DNA of 64,000 nt from Fidelibacterota bacterium (GCA_004124875.1 SCKJ01000002.1:372001-436000); one strand, 5' to 3'; counted from the first letter of the stretch, positions 44,260 through 54,536 are shown. The notes: generated from the letters alone by a model not told the origin. Numbers and translations are program-made.

Positions 44260-44479
44260 TATAAAGAGTACGGCATCAAGGCGTCAAAGTCAAGAACTGG
44301 ACGGGGTGGGCGGTTCAATCAGGGAGAGCAGGATTGTGCAAAACTTGATAGGGTTCCAGGTATCCTTCGAGCGTAACTTCCACTGAATTTCAAGTGCACA
44401 ATCGCCGCAATCAAGAAGTGATCCATAGCCGGATCATCATTGTCCGGCTTCCCAATTTATAATAAAGGCATGCTCAATA

Positions 44480-46213
44480 ATGACAACGTTTGATGATCAT
44501 ACGATCTCCGGCGGCATTGAACCGCATGGCGGTCAGCTCGTCAATTTACTGGTCGATTCTGAGCGTGGCGCAGAGCTGAAATCAGAAAGCGCGCACTTTC
44601 CCTCGGTGACCCTCAATCCCCGGCAGCAGTGCGATCTGGAACTTTTAATGAACGGCGCATTCTCCCCGCTCACCGGATTCATGGGCAAAAGCGATTACGA
44701 GGGGGTCCTCGAAAACATGCGCCTCGCTGACGGCACTCTATGGCCTGTGCCCATCACCCTCGATATCGCCGATGAGCTGGCCGACAGCCTGTCATCCGGT
44801 GATAAACTGGCCTTGAGAAACGAGGAGGGTTTCCTGCAGGCCGTGCTGCATGTGGCGGAAATATGGGAGCCTGACCTCAACCGCGAGGCCCAGCAGGTGT
44901 TGGGCAGCGACGACATGAAACACCCTGGCGTTTTCTACCTTAAGGATCGTTCCCGCAGCCATTACGTAACGGGCGAAATTGAAGGCGTCACGCCCCCCTT
45001 TCACTACGACTACCAACTCCTGCGGCACACTCCCCGGGAGCTGCGCGAGCAGTTTGCCAAGCACGGTTGGACACAGGTAGTCGCCTTTCAGACGCGTAAT
45101 CCCATGCACAAGGCACACCTTGAAATTACGCACCGCGCCGCCCGGGAAGCGGAAGCCAATTTGCTGATTCATCCTGTTGTGGGCCTCACCAAACCGGGAG
45201 ACGTGGACCACTACACCCGGGTGCGCTGTTATGAGCACATCCTTGAACGCTACCCGGCGGGAACGGCCACATTGAGCCTGTTAAACCTTGCCATGCGCAT
45301 GGCCGGCCCCAGAGAAGCGGTGTGGCACGCCATTATCCGCAAGAATTTCGGCTGCAGCCATATCATCATCGGCCGGGACCACGCCGGACCCGGAGTGGAC
45401 AGTCGAGGAAATCCGTTCTACGGCCCCTATGACGCGCAGGAACTGCTGGCGGAGCATCAGGCAGAGCTGGGCATCACCATGATTCCCTTCAAAATGATGG
45501 TCTATGTGGAAGATCGTGCTGAATTCCAGCCAGTGGATGAGGTTCCTGAAGGGACCAAAACCCTCAATATCTCCGGCACCGAGTTGCGCCGCCGACTGGA
45601 CAAGGGGCTTGATATCCCGGAATGGTTTTCTTATGCCGAAGTGGTGGCCGAACTGCGCAAGTCTCATCCGCCCCTCCCCAACCGTGGACTGACCGTCTTT
45701 TTCACGGGGCTGTCCGGATCGGGCAAGTCAACCTTGGCCATCGGGCTCATGGTGAAGCTGCTGGAGAACGGCACCCGGCCGGTGACCCTGCTCGACGGCG
45801 ATATCGTGCGCACCCATCTCTCCAGTGAGCTCGGTTTCTCTCAGGAGCATCGCTCGATCAATGTTCGCCGGATCGGATTCGTCGCCAGCGAGATTACCAA
45901 GAATGGTGGCATCGCCGTTTGCGCGCCCATTGCTCCCTACACCGTTGACCGCCAGTTTAATCGCGAGCTGATCTCAGCGCTCGGCGGCTATATTGAGGTG
46001 CATGTCAGCACGCCGCTTTCGGTGTGCGAAGCACGGGACGTGAAAGGGCTTTACGCCAAAGCGCGCCAGGGAATACTCAAGCAATTTACCGGCATTGACG
46101 ATCCCTATGAGGACCCGACTGACGCCGAAATTGTTATTAACTCAAGCTATGAGGACCCTGAAATTCTGGTGCAGCAAATTTTGCTTAAAATCGAGCAGCT
46201 GGGCTATATTTAG
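44480..46213 (+). CDS. Bifunctional sulfate adenylyltransferase / adenylylsulfate kinase
   Basis: A 577-residue fusion of Sat and CysC. Residues 1-about 400 are ATP sulfurylase (PUA-like domain, then FQTRNPMHKAHLEITHRAA and GRDHAGPGVDSRGNPFYG). Residues about 405-577 are APS kinase with P-loop FFTGLSGSGKSTLA and LDGDIVRTHLSSELGFS. It makes PAPS from sulfate and ATP in two steps, for assimilation or for sulfation of glycans. No PAPS reductase or sulfotransferase is nearby. A TATAAT-like box lies at 44458-44463. Confidence 0.95.
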   Translation: MTTFDDHTISGGIEPHGGQLVNLLVDSERGAELKSESAHFPSVTLNPRQQCDLELLMNGAFSPLTGFMGKSDYEGVLENMRLADGTLWPVPITLDIADELADSLSSGDKLALRNEEGFLQAVLHVAEIWEPDLNREAQQVLGSDDMKHPGVFYLKDRSRSHYVTGEIEGVTPPFHYDYQLLRHTPRELREQFAKHGWTQVVAFQTRNPMHKAHLEITHRAAREAEANLLIHPVVGLTKPGDVDHYTRVRCYEHILERYPAGTATLSLLNLAMRMAGPREAVWHAIIRKNFGCSHIIIGRDHAGPGVDSRGNPFYGPYDAQELLAEHQAELGITMIPFKMMVYVEDRAEFQPVDEVPEGTKTLNISGTELRRRLDKGLDIPEWFSYAEVVAELRKSHPPLPNRGLTVFFTGLSGSGKSTLAIGLMVKLLENGTRPVTLLDGDIVRTHLSSELGFSQEHRSINVRRIGFVASEITKNGGIAVCAPIAPYTVDRQFNRELISALGGYIEVHVSTPLSVCEARDVKGLYAKARQGILKQFTGIDDPYEDPTDAEIVINSSYEDPEILVQQILLKIEQLGYI

Positions 46214-46242
46214 TTTCCAATTCCGCACAGCGAGTCAATGAG

Positions 46243-46353
46243 ATGACAGATATTCAGGCCTCCCTGCAGTCTCACCCGGATACCATCGGCCAGCTTCCGG
46301 CCGTGCAGGGGCAGATTTCGCGGGCATTCGCCGTAGAGGGCGACGATGCTTGA
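46243..46353 (+). pseudogene. Relic of a gmhA-like N-terminus overlapping hldE
   Basis: A 36-codon frame, MTDIQASLQSHPDTIGQLPA and onward, ending TGA at 46351. It aligns with the first helix of the GmhA at 2966 (EVQKALDDHISVIRKLEALV): shared I/V-Q-x-x-L-x-x-H-x-x-x-I-x-x-L. The SIS core is absent. Its TGA overlaps the hldE ATG at 46346, so it may survive as a coupling leader for hldE. It could also be a chance frame. Confidence 0.45.
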
Positions 46354-47842
46354 GCATAAAGATCAGGTGGTGGCGGCCCTCAAAGAAGGCTTTGGCGCGC
46401 GCCGTATCCTGGTAGTGGGTGACTGCATGCTTGACCGCTATGCGTGGGGCACCGTCGCGCGCATTTCACCTGAAGCGCCGGTGCCCATCGTCCGGTTGGA
46501 GCACGAAACTGCCACTGGGGGCGGTGCGGCCAATGTGGCGCTTAATCTCGCCAACCTCGGTCTCAGCGTCACCTTGGCCGGGATCGTGGGCCATGATGAC
46601 GCCGGAAGAGCGCTGCGCACCCTCATGGAAAACATGGGCGTTGCCATGGATGGCGTCATTTCTGTAGAGCATAGGCCCACCGTGACGAAAACACGCGTCA
46701 TGGGCGGCCATCAGCAAATGCTGAGGCTTGACAGCGAGTCAGACGAGCCGGTGCCGCCGGACCAGATCGCGCGCCTGTGGAACATCGTTAACCGGGAATT
46801 AGCCGCCCAGCCAGCCGTGGTGCTGCTGTCCGACTATGCCAAGGGGACTTTGCCAGCCCAACTATGCCAGGACGTGATTAGCGCCGCAGCCGGCAATAAT
46901 ATACCGGTCCTGGTTGATCCCAAGGGATTGGACTTCGGTAAATATCGTGGCGCTACCGCCATCTTTCCCAACCGCCAGGAACTGGCCGCTGCCATGAATT
47001 TCCCCGCCAATGATCTGGAGGCGTTGCTCCAGTCGGGACAGAATCTGACGGCTGATCTGCAGCTGCGGTTCATGGTGGTCACACTGGGCGATCAGGGTAT
47101 TGCGCTGGTGGAATCCAACCGGCACCTCAGGATTCCCGCAGCTGCCAGGGATGTCTATGACGTTTCCGGAGCCGGCGATTCCGTTATCGCCACCCTGGCC
47201 GCCTGTACCGCTGCGGGACTGGAACGCATGGACAGCATGCACCTGGCCAACCTGGCAGGCGGCATTGTTGTGGGCAAGGTTGGCACCGCGCCGATTCAGT
47301 TAAATGAGCTCCTGCAGACGTTAGTATGGGGAACAAACAACGGCGGCAGCCTGAAATTGAAAAACCTGGAGGAGCTGCAGAAAGAAGTCAAGACCTGGCA
47401 GGATGCGGGGCGCAAGATCGTGTTTACCAACGGCTGTTTTGACCTGCTGCATCCGGGGCATGTGGCCTACCTGGAGGCGGCCCGCGCGCTGGGTGACGCC
47501 CTCATTGTGGGGCTCAATACCGACCGCTCCGTCACGGCGCTGAAAGGTCCCGACCGGCCGGTGATGATGGAGGAGGACAGGGTCAAAGTCCTGGCGGGAC
47601 TTGCGTCGGTTGACCGGATCATCCTGTTCGATGAGGACACCCCCCTCGGTCTGATTAAGGCCATCAGTCCTGATGTGCTGGCCAAAGGGGCGGATTATGA
47701 GAAGGAAAAGATCGTCGGCGCCCAGGAAGTAGAGGCCGCTGGCGGCGAAGTTGCCATCATACCCCTGATGGAGGGACGCAGCACCAGCCGGTTGATTGAT
47801 CAGTTGCGGTCAGGGAGCAGGGCGAAAGGGGCCACCACCTAG
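46346..47842 (+). CDS. hldE: Bifunctional heptose-7-phosphate kinase / heptose-1-phosphate nucleotidyltransferase
   Basis: 498 residues. The kinase half (1-about 325) is PfkB/ribokinase type: GGGAANVALNLANLG, GGHQQMLRLDSES and the anion hole VSGAGDSVIATLA. The nucleotidyltransferase half (about 355-498) has FTNGCFDLLHPGHVAYLEAA (HxGH) and DRPVMMEEDRVKVLA. With GmhA it makes ADP-heptose; the phosphatase GmhB is not in the window. Confidence 0.95.
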   Translation: MLEHKDQVVAALKEGFGARRILVVGDCMLDRYAWGTVARISPEAPVPIVRLEHETATGGGAANVALNLANLGLSVTLAGIVGHDDAGRALRTLMENMGVAMDGVISVEHRPTVTKTRVMGGHQQMLRLDSESDEPVPPDQIARLWNIVNRELAAQPAVVLLSDYAKGTLPAQLCQDVISAAAGNNIPVLVDPKGLDFGKYRGATAIFPNRQELAAAMNFPANDLEALLQSGQNLTADLQLRFMVVTLGDQGIALVESNRHLRIPAAARDVYDVSGAGDSVIATLAACTAAGLERMDSMHLANLAGGIVVGKVGTAPIQLNELLQTLVWGTNNGGSLKLKNLEELQKEVKTWQDAGRKIVFTNGCFDLLHPGHVAYLEAARALGDALIVGLNTDRSVTALKGPDRPVMMEEDRVKVLAGLASVDRIILFDEDTPLGLIKAISPDVLAKGADYEKEKIVGAQEVEAAGGEVAIIPLMEGRSTSRLIDQLRSGSRAKGATT

Positions 47843-47873
47843 CGCCGGCCTGGCCCGGCATCTGCTGCCGGTC

Positions 47874-49334
47874 CTAATAGGCGCCGCGCCCGAAAAGAAC
47901 AGCGGGAATGGTCTCAAACAAGATTTCCAGATCGAATGCCAGGGATTGGTGTTCCACGTAATAAAGGTCCAGCAGCACCATTTCGTTAAACTTGATGTTG
48001 CTGCGGCCCGATATCTGCCACAGACCGGTAATGCCGGGTTTGGTCCTGGCGCGGTCGCTGATGGCTTCCCAAATCTCATCTGAGTAACCCACTTTTTCCA
48101 AATCGGTTACCGGGAGCGGCCGGGGACCCACAAGGCTCATATCACCCTTTAGCACATTAAATATTTGCGGCAGCTCATCAATGCTGTATCGCCGGAGAAA
48201 CCGGCCCACCCGGGTGAGCCGTGGATCGTTTTTCATTTTGAACATGGGTCCCGAGCTTTCATTTTGCTGCGATAACTCCTCCCGCAGTTTGTCGGCATCC
48301 CGCACCATGCTGCGAAACTTGAAGAAGTTGAACTCCGGTCCCCCTTTTATGGCGGCCCGTTTCTGGCTGTAAATGACAGGCCGACCCGATTCTATAAAGA
48401 TGGCTAGGGCGGTCAACAGGTAAACCGGCGACAGCAGAATGATGATCAAAATCGAATTGATCAGATCGAACGTCCGCTTGAGGATTCGTAGCGTGGCTTC
48501 TTGAACGGGCCGCGGCGGCGTGTATATGGTAATCCCCGCCACATCGTACACGCGTGAGGTCTTCAGCAGCCGGGTGGCCTCCGGGGCCACCACTTTTACT
48601 TTTATCTGCTTCTGGCGTCCAATGGCCACAATCTCATGCAGCCCCTTCACAACAAATGAGGTAGAGGTAATAAAAATGCGGTCGATCCCTTCCCGCTCAA
48701 CCACCTGTTTCATCTCATCAAGCTGGTACTCAGGATAATTCCCATTTGCGGGTAGTTTTTCAGCGTGACCGTTCCCGATGGAGACGAAACCGCGCAGATC
48801 ATAGCCCAGCTCTGCCAGCCATTCATAGCCTACATTTCTCTCGATGGCGCCGTTATGGTCATCGGAAACCATCAGCACATTCAAATGGCCCATGCCCCAT
48901 TTGACCAGTGAGCGCTGGACCATCAGCATGACTCTGCGCCCAATCCAGACGTGGAAGGGAGCCACAATCATAAACAACAGCGTGTAGCTGCGCGGGACGA
49001 AAAGGACACGGAAAAAATAAAATGCGGCGAGAATGGCTATCGCGCCATAGCTGTAGGTTTTAGCCAGCAGGATCAGCTGGTAGCGGGCATTACGGTAAAA
49101 CGGGGCGCGATAGAGGCCGATGAGCACGCCAATAAGCAACAATATCCCCGTAAAATAGATCAGCAGAGGCAAAGTCGAATTAAGCGACAGGACGGGGCCA
49201 TTATAATTATTGCGCAGAATGTACCAGGTCGTCAATCCGCCGCCAAAAATGGTCATGGCATCAACGAAGATGATGCCCCTGTCGAAGGCATAACGCCATG
49301 CGCGACGAATCGGATGATTGGTATAACTGCTCAT
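47874..49334 (-). CDS. Polyprenyl-phosphate glycosylphosphotransferase (WcaJ/WbaP type)
   Basis: 486 residues. About five N-terminal membrane helices, a Rossmann-like region (LNVLMVSDDHNGAIERNVG), then the catalytic bacterial sugar transferase domain. That domain has KRTFDLINSILIIILLSPV, FKFRSMVRDADKLREEL, RYSIDELPQIFNVLKGDMSLVG-type core (quoted as SIDELPQIFNVLKGDMSLVG) and GITGLWQISGRS. It starts surface-polysaccharide repeat units by moving a sugar-1-phosphate to undecaprenyl phosphate. Confidence 0.92.
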   Translation of the reverse strand: MSSYTNHPIRRAWRYAFDRGIIFVDAMTIFGGGLTTWYILRNNYNGPVLSLNSTLPLLIYFTGILLLIGVLIGLYRAPFYRNARYQLILLAKTYSYGAIAILAAFYFFRVLFVPRSYTLLFMIVAPFHVWIGRRVMLMVQRSLVKWGMGHLNVLMVSDDHNGAIERNVGYEWLAELGYDLRGFVSIGNGHAEKLPANGNYPEYQLDEMKQVVEREGIDRIFITSTSFVVKGLHEIVAIGRQKQIKVKVVAPEATRLLKTSRVYDVAGITIYTPPRPVQEATLRILKRTFDLINSILIIILLSPVYLLTALAIFIESGRPVIYSQKRAAIKGGPEFNFFKFRSMVRDADKLREELSQQNESSGPMFKMKNDPRLTRVGRFLRRYSIDELPQIFNVLKGDMSLVGPRPLPVTDLEKVGYSDEIWEAISDRARTKPGITGLWQISGRSNIKFNEMVLLDLYYVEHQSLAFDLEILFETIPAVLFGRGAY

Positions 49335-49723
49335 TTAGCAGCTGACGCGAGACGGCAGGCTGAGCGGGTGTTAACATACATGATCATTCATTGCCCCACC
49401 GTGCTTGGGGCTCCCTGGCTGTTACATTTTACGTTGCACTTAAATTAGTTGAAACGCCAGATATTATTCAAGCCTTTCCGCAAGGCGAATCTAGGGGCCA
49501 GAAATGTCGATTTCGGTGCTCTGCGTCACTTTTATGCAAAAAAACTTTTCCCCTGTCAGTGTAGAAAAACTTCTCCGCGCATGCAGGAGCGGACGGCGCC
49601 CATGCTGATTGACTTAATTGTTAATATCTACGCCATTCAGGGCCAGAGCGATTCATGTTGCCTGAGCCCTGATCGACCAAATAAACTTTTGCGCTGCTTG
49701 GTCCACATTTTCAGGAGTTCCTG
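49335..49723. other. Divergent intergenic region, no gene supported
   Basis: 389 bp between the sugar transferase (minus) and the M61 peptidase (plus), so it should hold two promoters. A 91-codon frame (49449-49724, plus, TTG start) has no recognisable features and uneven composition; I do not call it. AGGAGTTCCTG at its end is the Shine-Dalgarno of the M61 gene. Confidence 0.5.
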
Positions 49724-51679
49724 ATGATTCGAACTTTTTCGGTGCCGTCCCGTTGTGTTATGGCGCTGCTCATCGCCGGCACACCCGTCGCTGGGCAGGA
49801 GCCTGTCGTTTACCACATCTCCTTCGCTAACCGCGCCCACCATGAAGCCTCCATAACGGCTACTTTTTCCAATTTGCCGGCAAAGCCGCTCACCTTACGC
49901 ATGAGCCGCTCGTCGCCCGGCCGGTATTCGCTGCACGAGTTTGCCCGGCACGTGCACAACCTGACCGCGGTGAATGGCAGAGGCAAGGCGCTGCCCATTT
50001 ACCGGCCCGACCCCCATTCGTGGACTATCGGCGGTCATGACGGTATGGTCAAAGTCGCCTACACTCTTTTCGGCGATCAGGCGGATGGGACCTCAACCGG
50101 CATCGATGAAACCCACGCGCATTTAAACATGCCCGCTACATTTATCTGGGCCGAAGGGCTGGATGCGCATCCCGTCAGGGTCACATTTGTGCTGCCGGAA
50201 AGGGACTGGCAGATTGTGACGCAGCTGCCCCCCACCCGCTGGTCGGATACATTTACTGCGCCGAACCTGCAGTACTTCATGGATTCGCCAACGGAGATCG
50301 GTCCCGTCGTTATCCGTGAATGGACCGCCAATGACCCCCGCGGCGCCACCATTCGCCTAGCCATGCACCACAACGGCAGCGATGAGGAAACCGATGCCTT
50401 TGCCGAAATGATCAAGGCGATTGTCACCGAAGAGACGGCCATTTGGGGGGAGCTGCCCTCCTTCGACTACGGCACGTACACCTTTATTGCCGACTATCTG
50501 CCGCATGTCTTCAACGATGGCATGGAACACCGCAATTCGACCATCCTGACCCGCAGCTCAAGCCTGAAGATGGATCTGCTCCCCATCACCTTCACTTTGG
50601 CGCATGAGTTTATGCATGCCTGGAATATCGAACGTATCCGGCCACGCTCCCTCGAACCGTTCGATTTCAGCGCCATGAATATGTCGGCCGAACTGTGGTT
50701 CGGCGAAGGTTTTTCCAGTTACTACCAATATCTGGTGCTGAAAAGGACCGGCATCATTCACCTGGACAGATTCGCGGGCAACCTCTCTCGTGCTCTCAAC
50801 AGCGTTCTGAACTCGCCCGCTCGCGAGTACGATGGTCCGGCGGAGATGAGCCGCAGGGCGCCGCTCGTTGATCGTGCCAAATTTGGCGGAGCCTCTAATT
50901 TGCACAGTACGTTTCTCTCCTACTACTCCTATGGCGCCATCATCGGGCTGGCTCTGGATCTCCTGTTGCGCCAGAACTACGAGGACCTCTCACTCGACAC
51001 CTACATGCAGGCGGTGTGGCAGGCTCACGGACGAAACGAATCTCCTTACACCAATATGAACCTGCAGGCGATACTGGCCAGAGTGACCGGAGACGACTTT
51101 TTTGCCGCCCGTTTTTTCGAGGACTACATCTATTCCGGTGACCTGCCCGATCTGCCTAATCTCCTCTCCCAGGCGGGTCTGCTGGTGCGGCAGGCGGACC
51201 CCGGCAAGGCGTGGATTGGCGCCAACGGATTGCGTTCCACAGATGAGGGACTGGTTTTAGGGGGCCCTACGACGAAAGGATCACCGCTCTACCTGGCGGG
51301 CCTGGACCGGGGGGCGACCCTCTTGACTCTAGCAGGTGAACCAACCCGGACGACCGGCGAGCTTGTGGCGCTGTTAGCCAGCCGCAACCCTGGGGAGCGG
51401 GTCGAGATTACTTTTCGCAACCGGTCAGGTGAGCGGTCGGCTCAGATCAAGCTGGCCCAGGATCCTCGCATGGAGGTGGTGCCGTACGAACATGCAGGCA
51501 TGAGGCTGTCGGAGGAAATACTCAAGTTTAGAGGAAATTGGCTCTCCTCAAAAGGTTCATCGGGTCGTTACGGACTGGAGAGACATTGCCCGCAATGCCG
51601 GCGGAGCTACTCTTTCGCCAACGAATATTGCCATTTCGATGGTACGGCACTGGCATTGGTGCTCCCGGAAAAGCGCTGA
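49724..51679 (+). CDS. Exported M61-family metallopeptidase with PDZ domain and C-terminal zinc ribbon
   Basis: 651 residues with a signal peptide (CVMALLIAGTPVAGQ). The peptidase core has TLAHEFMHAWNIERIRPRSL (HExxH) and LWFGEGFSSYY (third ligand Glu). A PDZ-like domain (about 480-590) follows with KGSPLYLAGLDRGATLLTLAG. The last 45 residues contain HCPQCRRSYSFANEYCHFDG, a zinc-ribbon-like CxxC...C pattern that is not part of normal M61 proteins. The family hydrolyses peptides with N-terminal Gly/Ala. ATG with AGGAG 6 nt upstream. Confidence 0.87.
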   Translation: MIRTFSVPSRCVMALLIAGTPVAGQEPVVYHISFANRAHHEASITATFSNLPAKPLTLRMSRSSPGRYSLHEFARHVHNLTAVNGRGKALPIYRPDPHSWTIGGHDGMVKVAYTLFGDQADGTSTGIDETHAHLNMPATFIWAEGLDAHPVRVTFVLPERDWQIVTQLPPTRWSDTFTAPNLQYFMDSPTEIGPVVIREWTANDPRGATIRLAMHHNGSDEETDAFAEMIKAIVTEETAIWGELPSFDYGTYTFIADYLPHVFNDGMEHRNSTILTRSSSLKMDLLPITFTLAHEFMHAWNIERIRPRSLEPFDFSAMNMSAELWFGEGFSSYYQYLVLKRTGIIHLDRFAGNLSRALNSVLNSPAREYDGPAEMSRRAPLVDRAKFGGASNLHSTFLSYYSYGAIIGLALDLLLRQNYEDLSLDTYMQAVWQAHGRNESPYTNMNLQAILARVTGDDFFAARFFEDYIYSGDLPDLPNLLSQAGLLVRQADPGKAWIGANGLRSTDEGLVLGGPTTKGSPLYLAGLDRGATLLTLAGEPTRTTGELVALLASRNPGERVEITFRNRSGERSAQIKLAQDPRMEVVPYEHAGMRLSEEILKFRGNWLSSKGSSGRYGLERHCPQCRRSYSFANEYCHFDGTALALVLPEKR

Positions 51680-51726
51680 GCCGACGCGCTCGGGCCTCTT
51701 GCCTGCGGTCTCCGCCTTGCGGCAGC

Positions 51727-53190
51727 CTATAGTCTGGTGAGCGCCTCTCGCGATTGGGGCAAGGTAAGTGCGTACCACAGATTATAAGTGTACAGCTGGG
51801 TGTGTTTCCGGTAATGCTCTTTCGCTTTGGCCATATGGCCGAGTCCTTCATGCGCCCGGGCCATATTGAACAGGTCCAGCGCTTTAAGGTCGCCATGTTC
51901 CAGGTGCTCCAGGGCCGCCTCGAAGTTTTCCATCTCGACATCAAGATAGCCGGCAATGGTATGATAATTCGCCAGCTCGTAGCTCGGATTCTCACTATCG
52001 ACTTTTAGCTTGTAATCGGCCAGGAGGGACTGGGCGGTTTCAAACTCTTTTCGGGCAGCTTTTTCCAAAATGGCCATTTGAGCCTGACCTGCATGTATTC
52101 TGTTGAGCAAATTTTCTTCAAACCCACCCTGTGCAATGAGGTCTTCAATTTTGTCTTTAATGGCTGCGATTGCGCTAAACTGGCCGCTTGACAAATAGAT
52201 CGTGGCCGCATAGCGCAGCTGGCGGTGCAGCAGTGCGTCAAGGTTGAACTCCTGCGCCAGACTGGATACTTCGAGCAAACTTTCCAAGGCAGCATCCGCA
52301 TCGCGGGAGTAAAGATGAGAGACCGACAGCGCAGCCAAGTAATCACCTCTGGTCCGGTTATCCCGCTCATACTCGATGGCCAATTTCATGGCAGCGCGGC
52401 CTTCGTCATATTTTTCAAGCATGATCAGGTTAGCGCCCAGCTTCATTTGCGAAACGGTGAACCGGGAATTAACGTCGAACGCTTTGGCGAAAAACTCATT
52501 GGCTTTTTCAAGGCGTCCCTGGCGCGTCAGCAGGTCGGCCATCGAATCGTACGGATTGGGTTCGTCGGGAATCAGGCGTATATAGTTATCCAGCGCCTTC
52601 TCGGCATCGCGAAATTTATCCAGGTCAGCATATACATATCCGAGCAGGTTGTACGGAGGGGCGTAATTTTTATCAATCTTGATGGCGCGCTTATATTCCT
52701 TGATGGCGCTTTTTTTATCGTCAATCCTGAAATGGTATATTTGCCCCAGAAACAGGTGCGCCCGTTTGTCCTGGGGATGCAGGCCAATGAGTTCCTTGAG
52801 CAGCTCCACGGCCCGCTCGCTATTGCCCAGCCCTTCACCAGCCATGGCCGCGATCATCAACTTCTCGCCCGGAGAAACTTTGTTGGCCAATGACACGGCA
52901 TGGCGGCGGTGCTTCTGGCCGTCAGCCGCCGAGCGGGGGGTCAGGGATCGATAAAGTTGTGCCTGTGCAAACAGCGGGTCCTTTTTGATGGCCAGATCGA
53001 ACAGTTCGCGCGCATCGCCTATACGCAAATTTTCGTACAGTTCGCGCCCGGCCAAAAACATTTCACGTGCCGGTTCCGACTGTGTTGTGACAGGCAGGGT
53101 CGTTTCGGAAGTCGCGCGGCAACCCGCCAGCAGCAGGAACCCCAAAACGCCCATCAGCCCTAAAGACGATTTCAACGTTCTTAATACCAT
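51727..53190 (-). CDS. TPR-repeat lipoprotein
   Basis: 487 residues. Lipoprotein signal LGLMGVLGFLLLAGC. At least six TPR-like helical repeats are visible, for example AHLFLGQIYHFRIDDKKSAI, APPYNLLGYVYADLDKFRDA and NPYDSMADLLTRQGRLEKA. The C-terminal half is also helical with weaker repeats. Likely a periplasm-facing scaffold; no enzymatic domain. It converges with the M61 gene. Confidence 0.85.
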   Translation of the reverse strand: MVLRTLKSSLGLMGVLGFLLLAGCRATSETTLPVTTQSEPAREMFLAGRELYENLRIGDARELFDLAIKKDPLFAQAQLYRSLTPRSAADGQKHRRHAVSLANKVSPGEKLMIAAMAGEGLGNSERAVELLKELIGLHPQDKRAHLFLGQIYHFRIDDKKSAIKEYKRAIKIDKNYAPPYNLLGYVYADLDKFRDAEKALDNYIRLIPDEPNPYDSMADLLTRQGRLEKANEFFAKAFDVNSRFTVSQMKLGANLIMLEKYDEGRAAMKLAIEYERDNRTRGDYLAALSVSHLYSRDADAALESLLEVSSLAQEFNLDALLHRQLRYAATIYLSSGQFSAIAAIKDKIEDLIAQGGFEENLLNRIHAGQAQMAILEKAARKEFETAQSLLADYKLKVDSENPSYELANYHTIAGYLDVEMENFEAALEHLEHGDLKALDLFNMARAHEGLGHMAKAKEHYRKHTQLYTYNLWYALTLPQSREALTRL

Positions 53191-53527
53191 ATTCCCACAC
53201 CGACTCCATTATTCATAACTGTTCACATGGGATAGCCGCCCAAGTTACTACAAATATTTCGGGCTTCCGTATTCAAGATGGCGCCCAAGACAGTAAAGCG
53301 CTTGTCGGCCATTCAATGGATTTGACTCAACTCACTCCATCAGGGATGTCAGCCGCCACAGTCTTAACACCAACTGTCGTCGGCACGGCAATTCCGCTCC
53401 CCTCCACACGCCATCACCCTTGCATTCCTGGCACGATTAACCTTGGGTTCCGGCGCGCGTCTAATCCATAGATGACATGCTCAACCTCCCGTATTTTCCG
53501 GGAGGAACCACGAAAGGGATCATTCCA

Positions 53528-54364
53528 ATGATGCGTTTTAAGACCTATTTTCTCCTCGCTTGGTTACTCCTGCTGGTTTTGTCTCCAATCAGCGGTAAGA
53601 AAGATAAGTTCTCCAGCCATTGGAGGGGCCAGGAGATCGTCATCGATGGCGATCAGCAAGAATGGTCCGGGAAACTGGTGATCCCAAAGCGTGAGAATAT
53701 TGCCATCGGCATCATGAATGACGACTCCTATCTGTACGTGACCATGAGTACTTCGGATCGGCGCACCATGATGCAAATCATGAGAATGGGTTTGACTGTC
53801 TGGTTCGATCCCGGTGGCAAAAAGAAGAAGGTCCTGGGCATCAAGTATCCAATCGGCGGGCCGGACACCGGGATGCGCTCAGCGGGAGGACGCAATCGGG
53901 GCAGCAACGAAATGCCCGATTTGGAATCCCAGATAGAAGCGTTGCAAGAGTCCCAATTATGGATCGAGGTTTTGGGTCCGGACAAAAATGACATTACCCG
54001 GCTCTCCATCAGCGATGGTCATGGGATTAAGGTTGAAGTTGGATCTTCACCGGATGGCCGGTTTGTATACGAGCTGAGAATTCCATTGGAACGGACGCCC
54101 GGCAGCCCGTATGCCATTTACAGTTCACTCGCCAAAACCGTCGGCATTGGGTTTGAAACCGGCGCAATGGATCTCCAGGCGATGAGAGGCCAGAGGGGCG
54201 GCGGTATGCGCAGTGGCGGCAGACAAGGTGGTGGTGGCATGCGTGGCGGCGGCGGGCGCGGCGGAGGTATGCGGGGCGGCGGTATGCGTGGTGGTGGCGC
54301 GGGCCAGCAGATGCCGAAACCATTCAAGTATTGGGCCCGGGTATCGTTGGCAACCGGGCCATAA
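53528..54364 (+). CDS. Exported CBM9/DOMON-like protein with Gly-rich repeat tail
   Basis: About 278 residues. Signal peptide YFLLAWLLLLVLSPISG. The body resembles family-9 carbohydrate-binding/DOMON-like beta-sandwiches: IVIDGDQQEWSGK, then DSYLYVTMSTSD and LTVWFDPGG. Residues about 220-260 are a low-complexity tail of GGGMRGG-type units, then a final strand KYWARVSL. ATG 53528 has AAGGG 9 nt upstream. Ligand unknown. Confidence 0.65.
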   Translation: MMRFKTYFLLAWLLLLVLSPISGKKDKFSSHWRGQEIVIDGDQQEWSGKLVIPKRENIAIGIMNDDSYLYVTMSTSDRRTMMQIMRMGLTVWFDPGGKKKKVLGIKYPIGGPDTGMRSAGGRNRGSNEMPDLESQIEALQESQLWIEVLGPDKNDITRLSISDGHGIKVEVGSSPDGRFVYELRIPLERTPGSPYAIYSSLAKTVGIGFETGAMDLQAMRGQRGGGMRSGGRQGGGGMRGGGGRGGGMRGGGMRGGGAGQQMPKPFKYWARVSLATGP

Positions 54365-54536
54365 CCTGGCCCTCATGCCGGTATTCGACTTATAATCGCG
54401 TTCCTTTTTATTAACCGGAGAGTGGAATAATTAGCACCTTGCAGACCCTATCGATGCACGACACCTGCTTGCCTCTGGCGGCAGCCAAATCCGGCACTGC
54501 CCGTAACGGCGGGCACCGGCGCATCAACCGCTTGGC

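Noticed and set aside
49449..49724. 91-codon TTG-initiated frame before the M61 gene
   Set aside because: No Shine-Dalgarno, no family features, and it occupies the expected promoter region.
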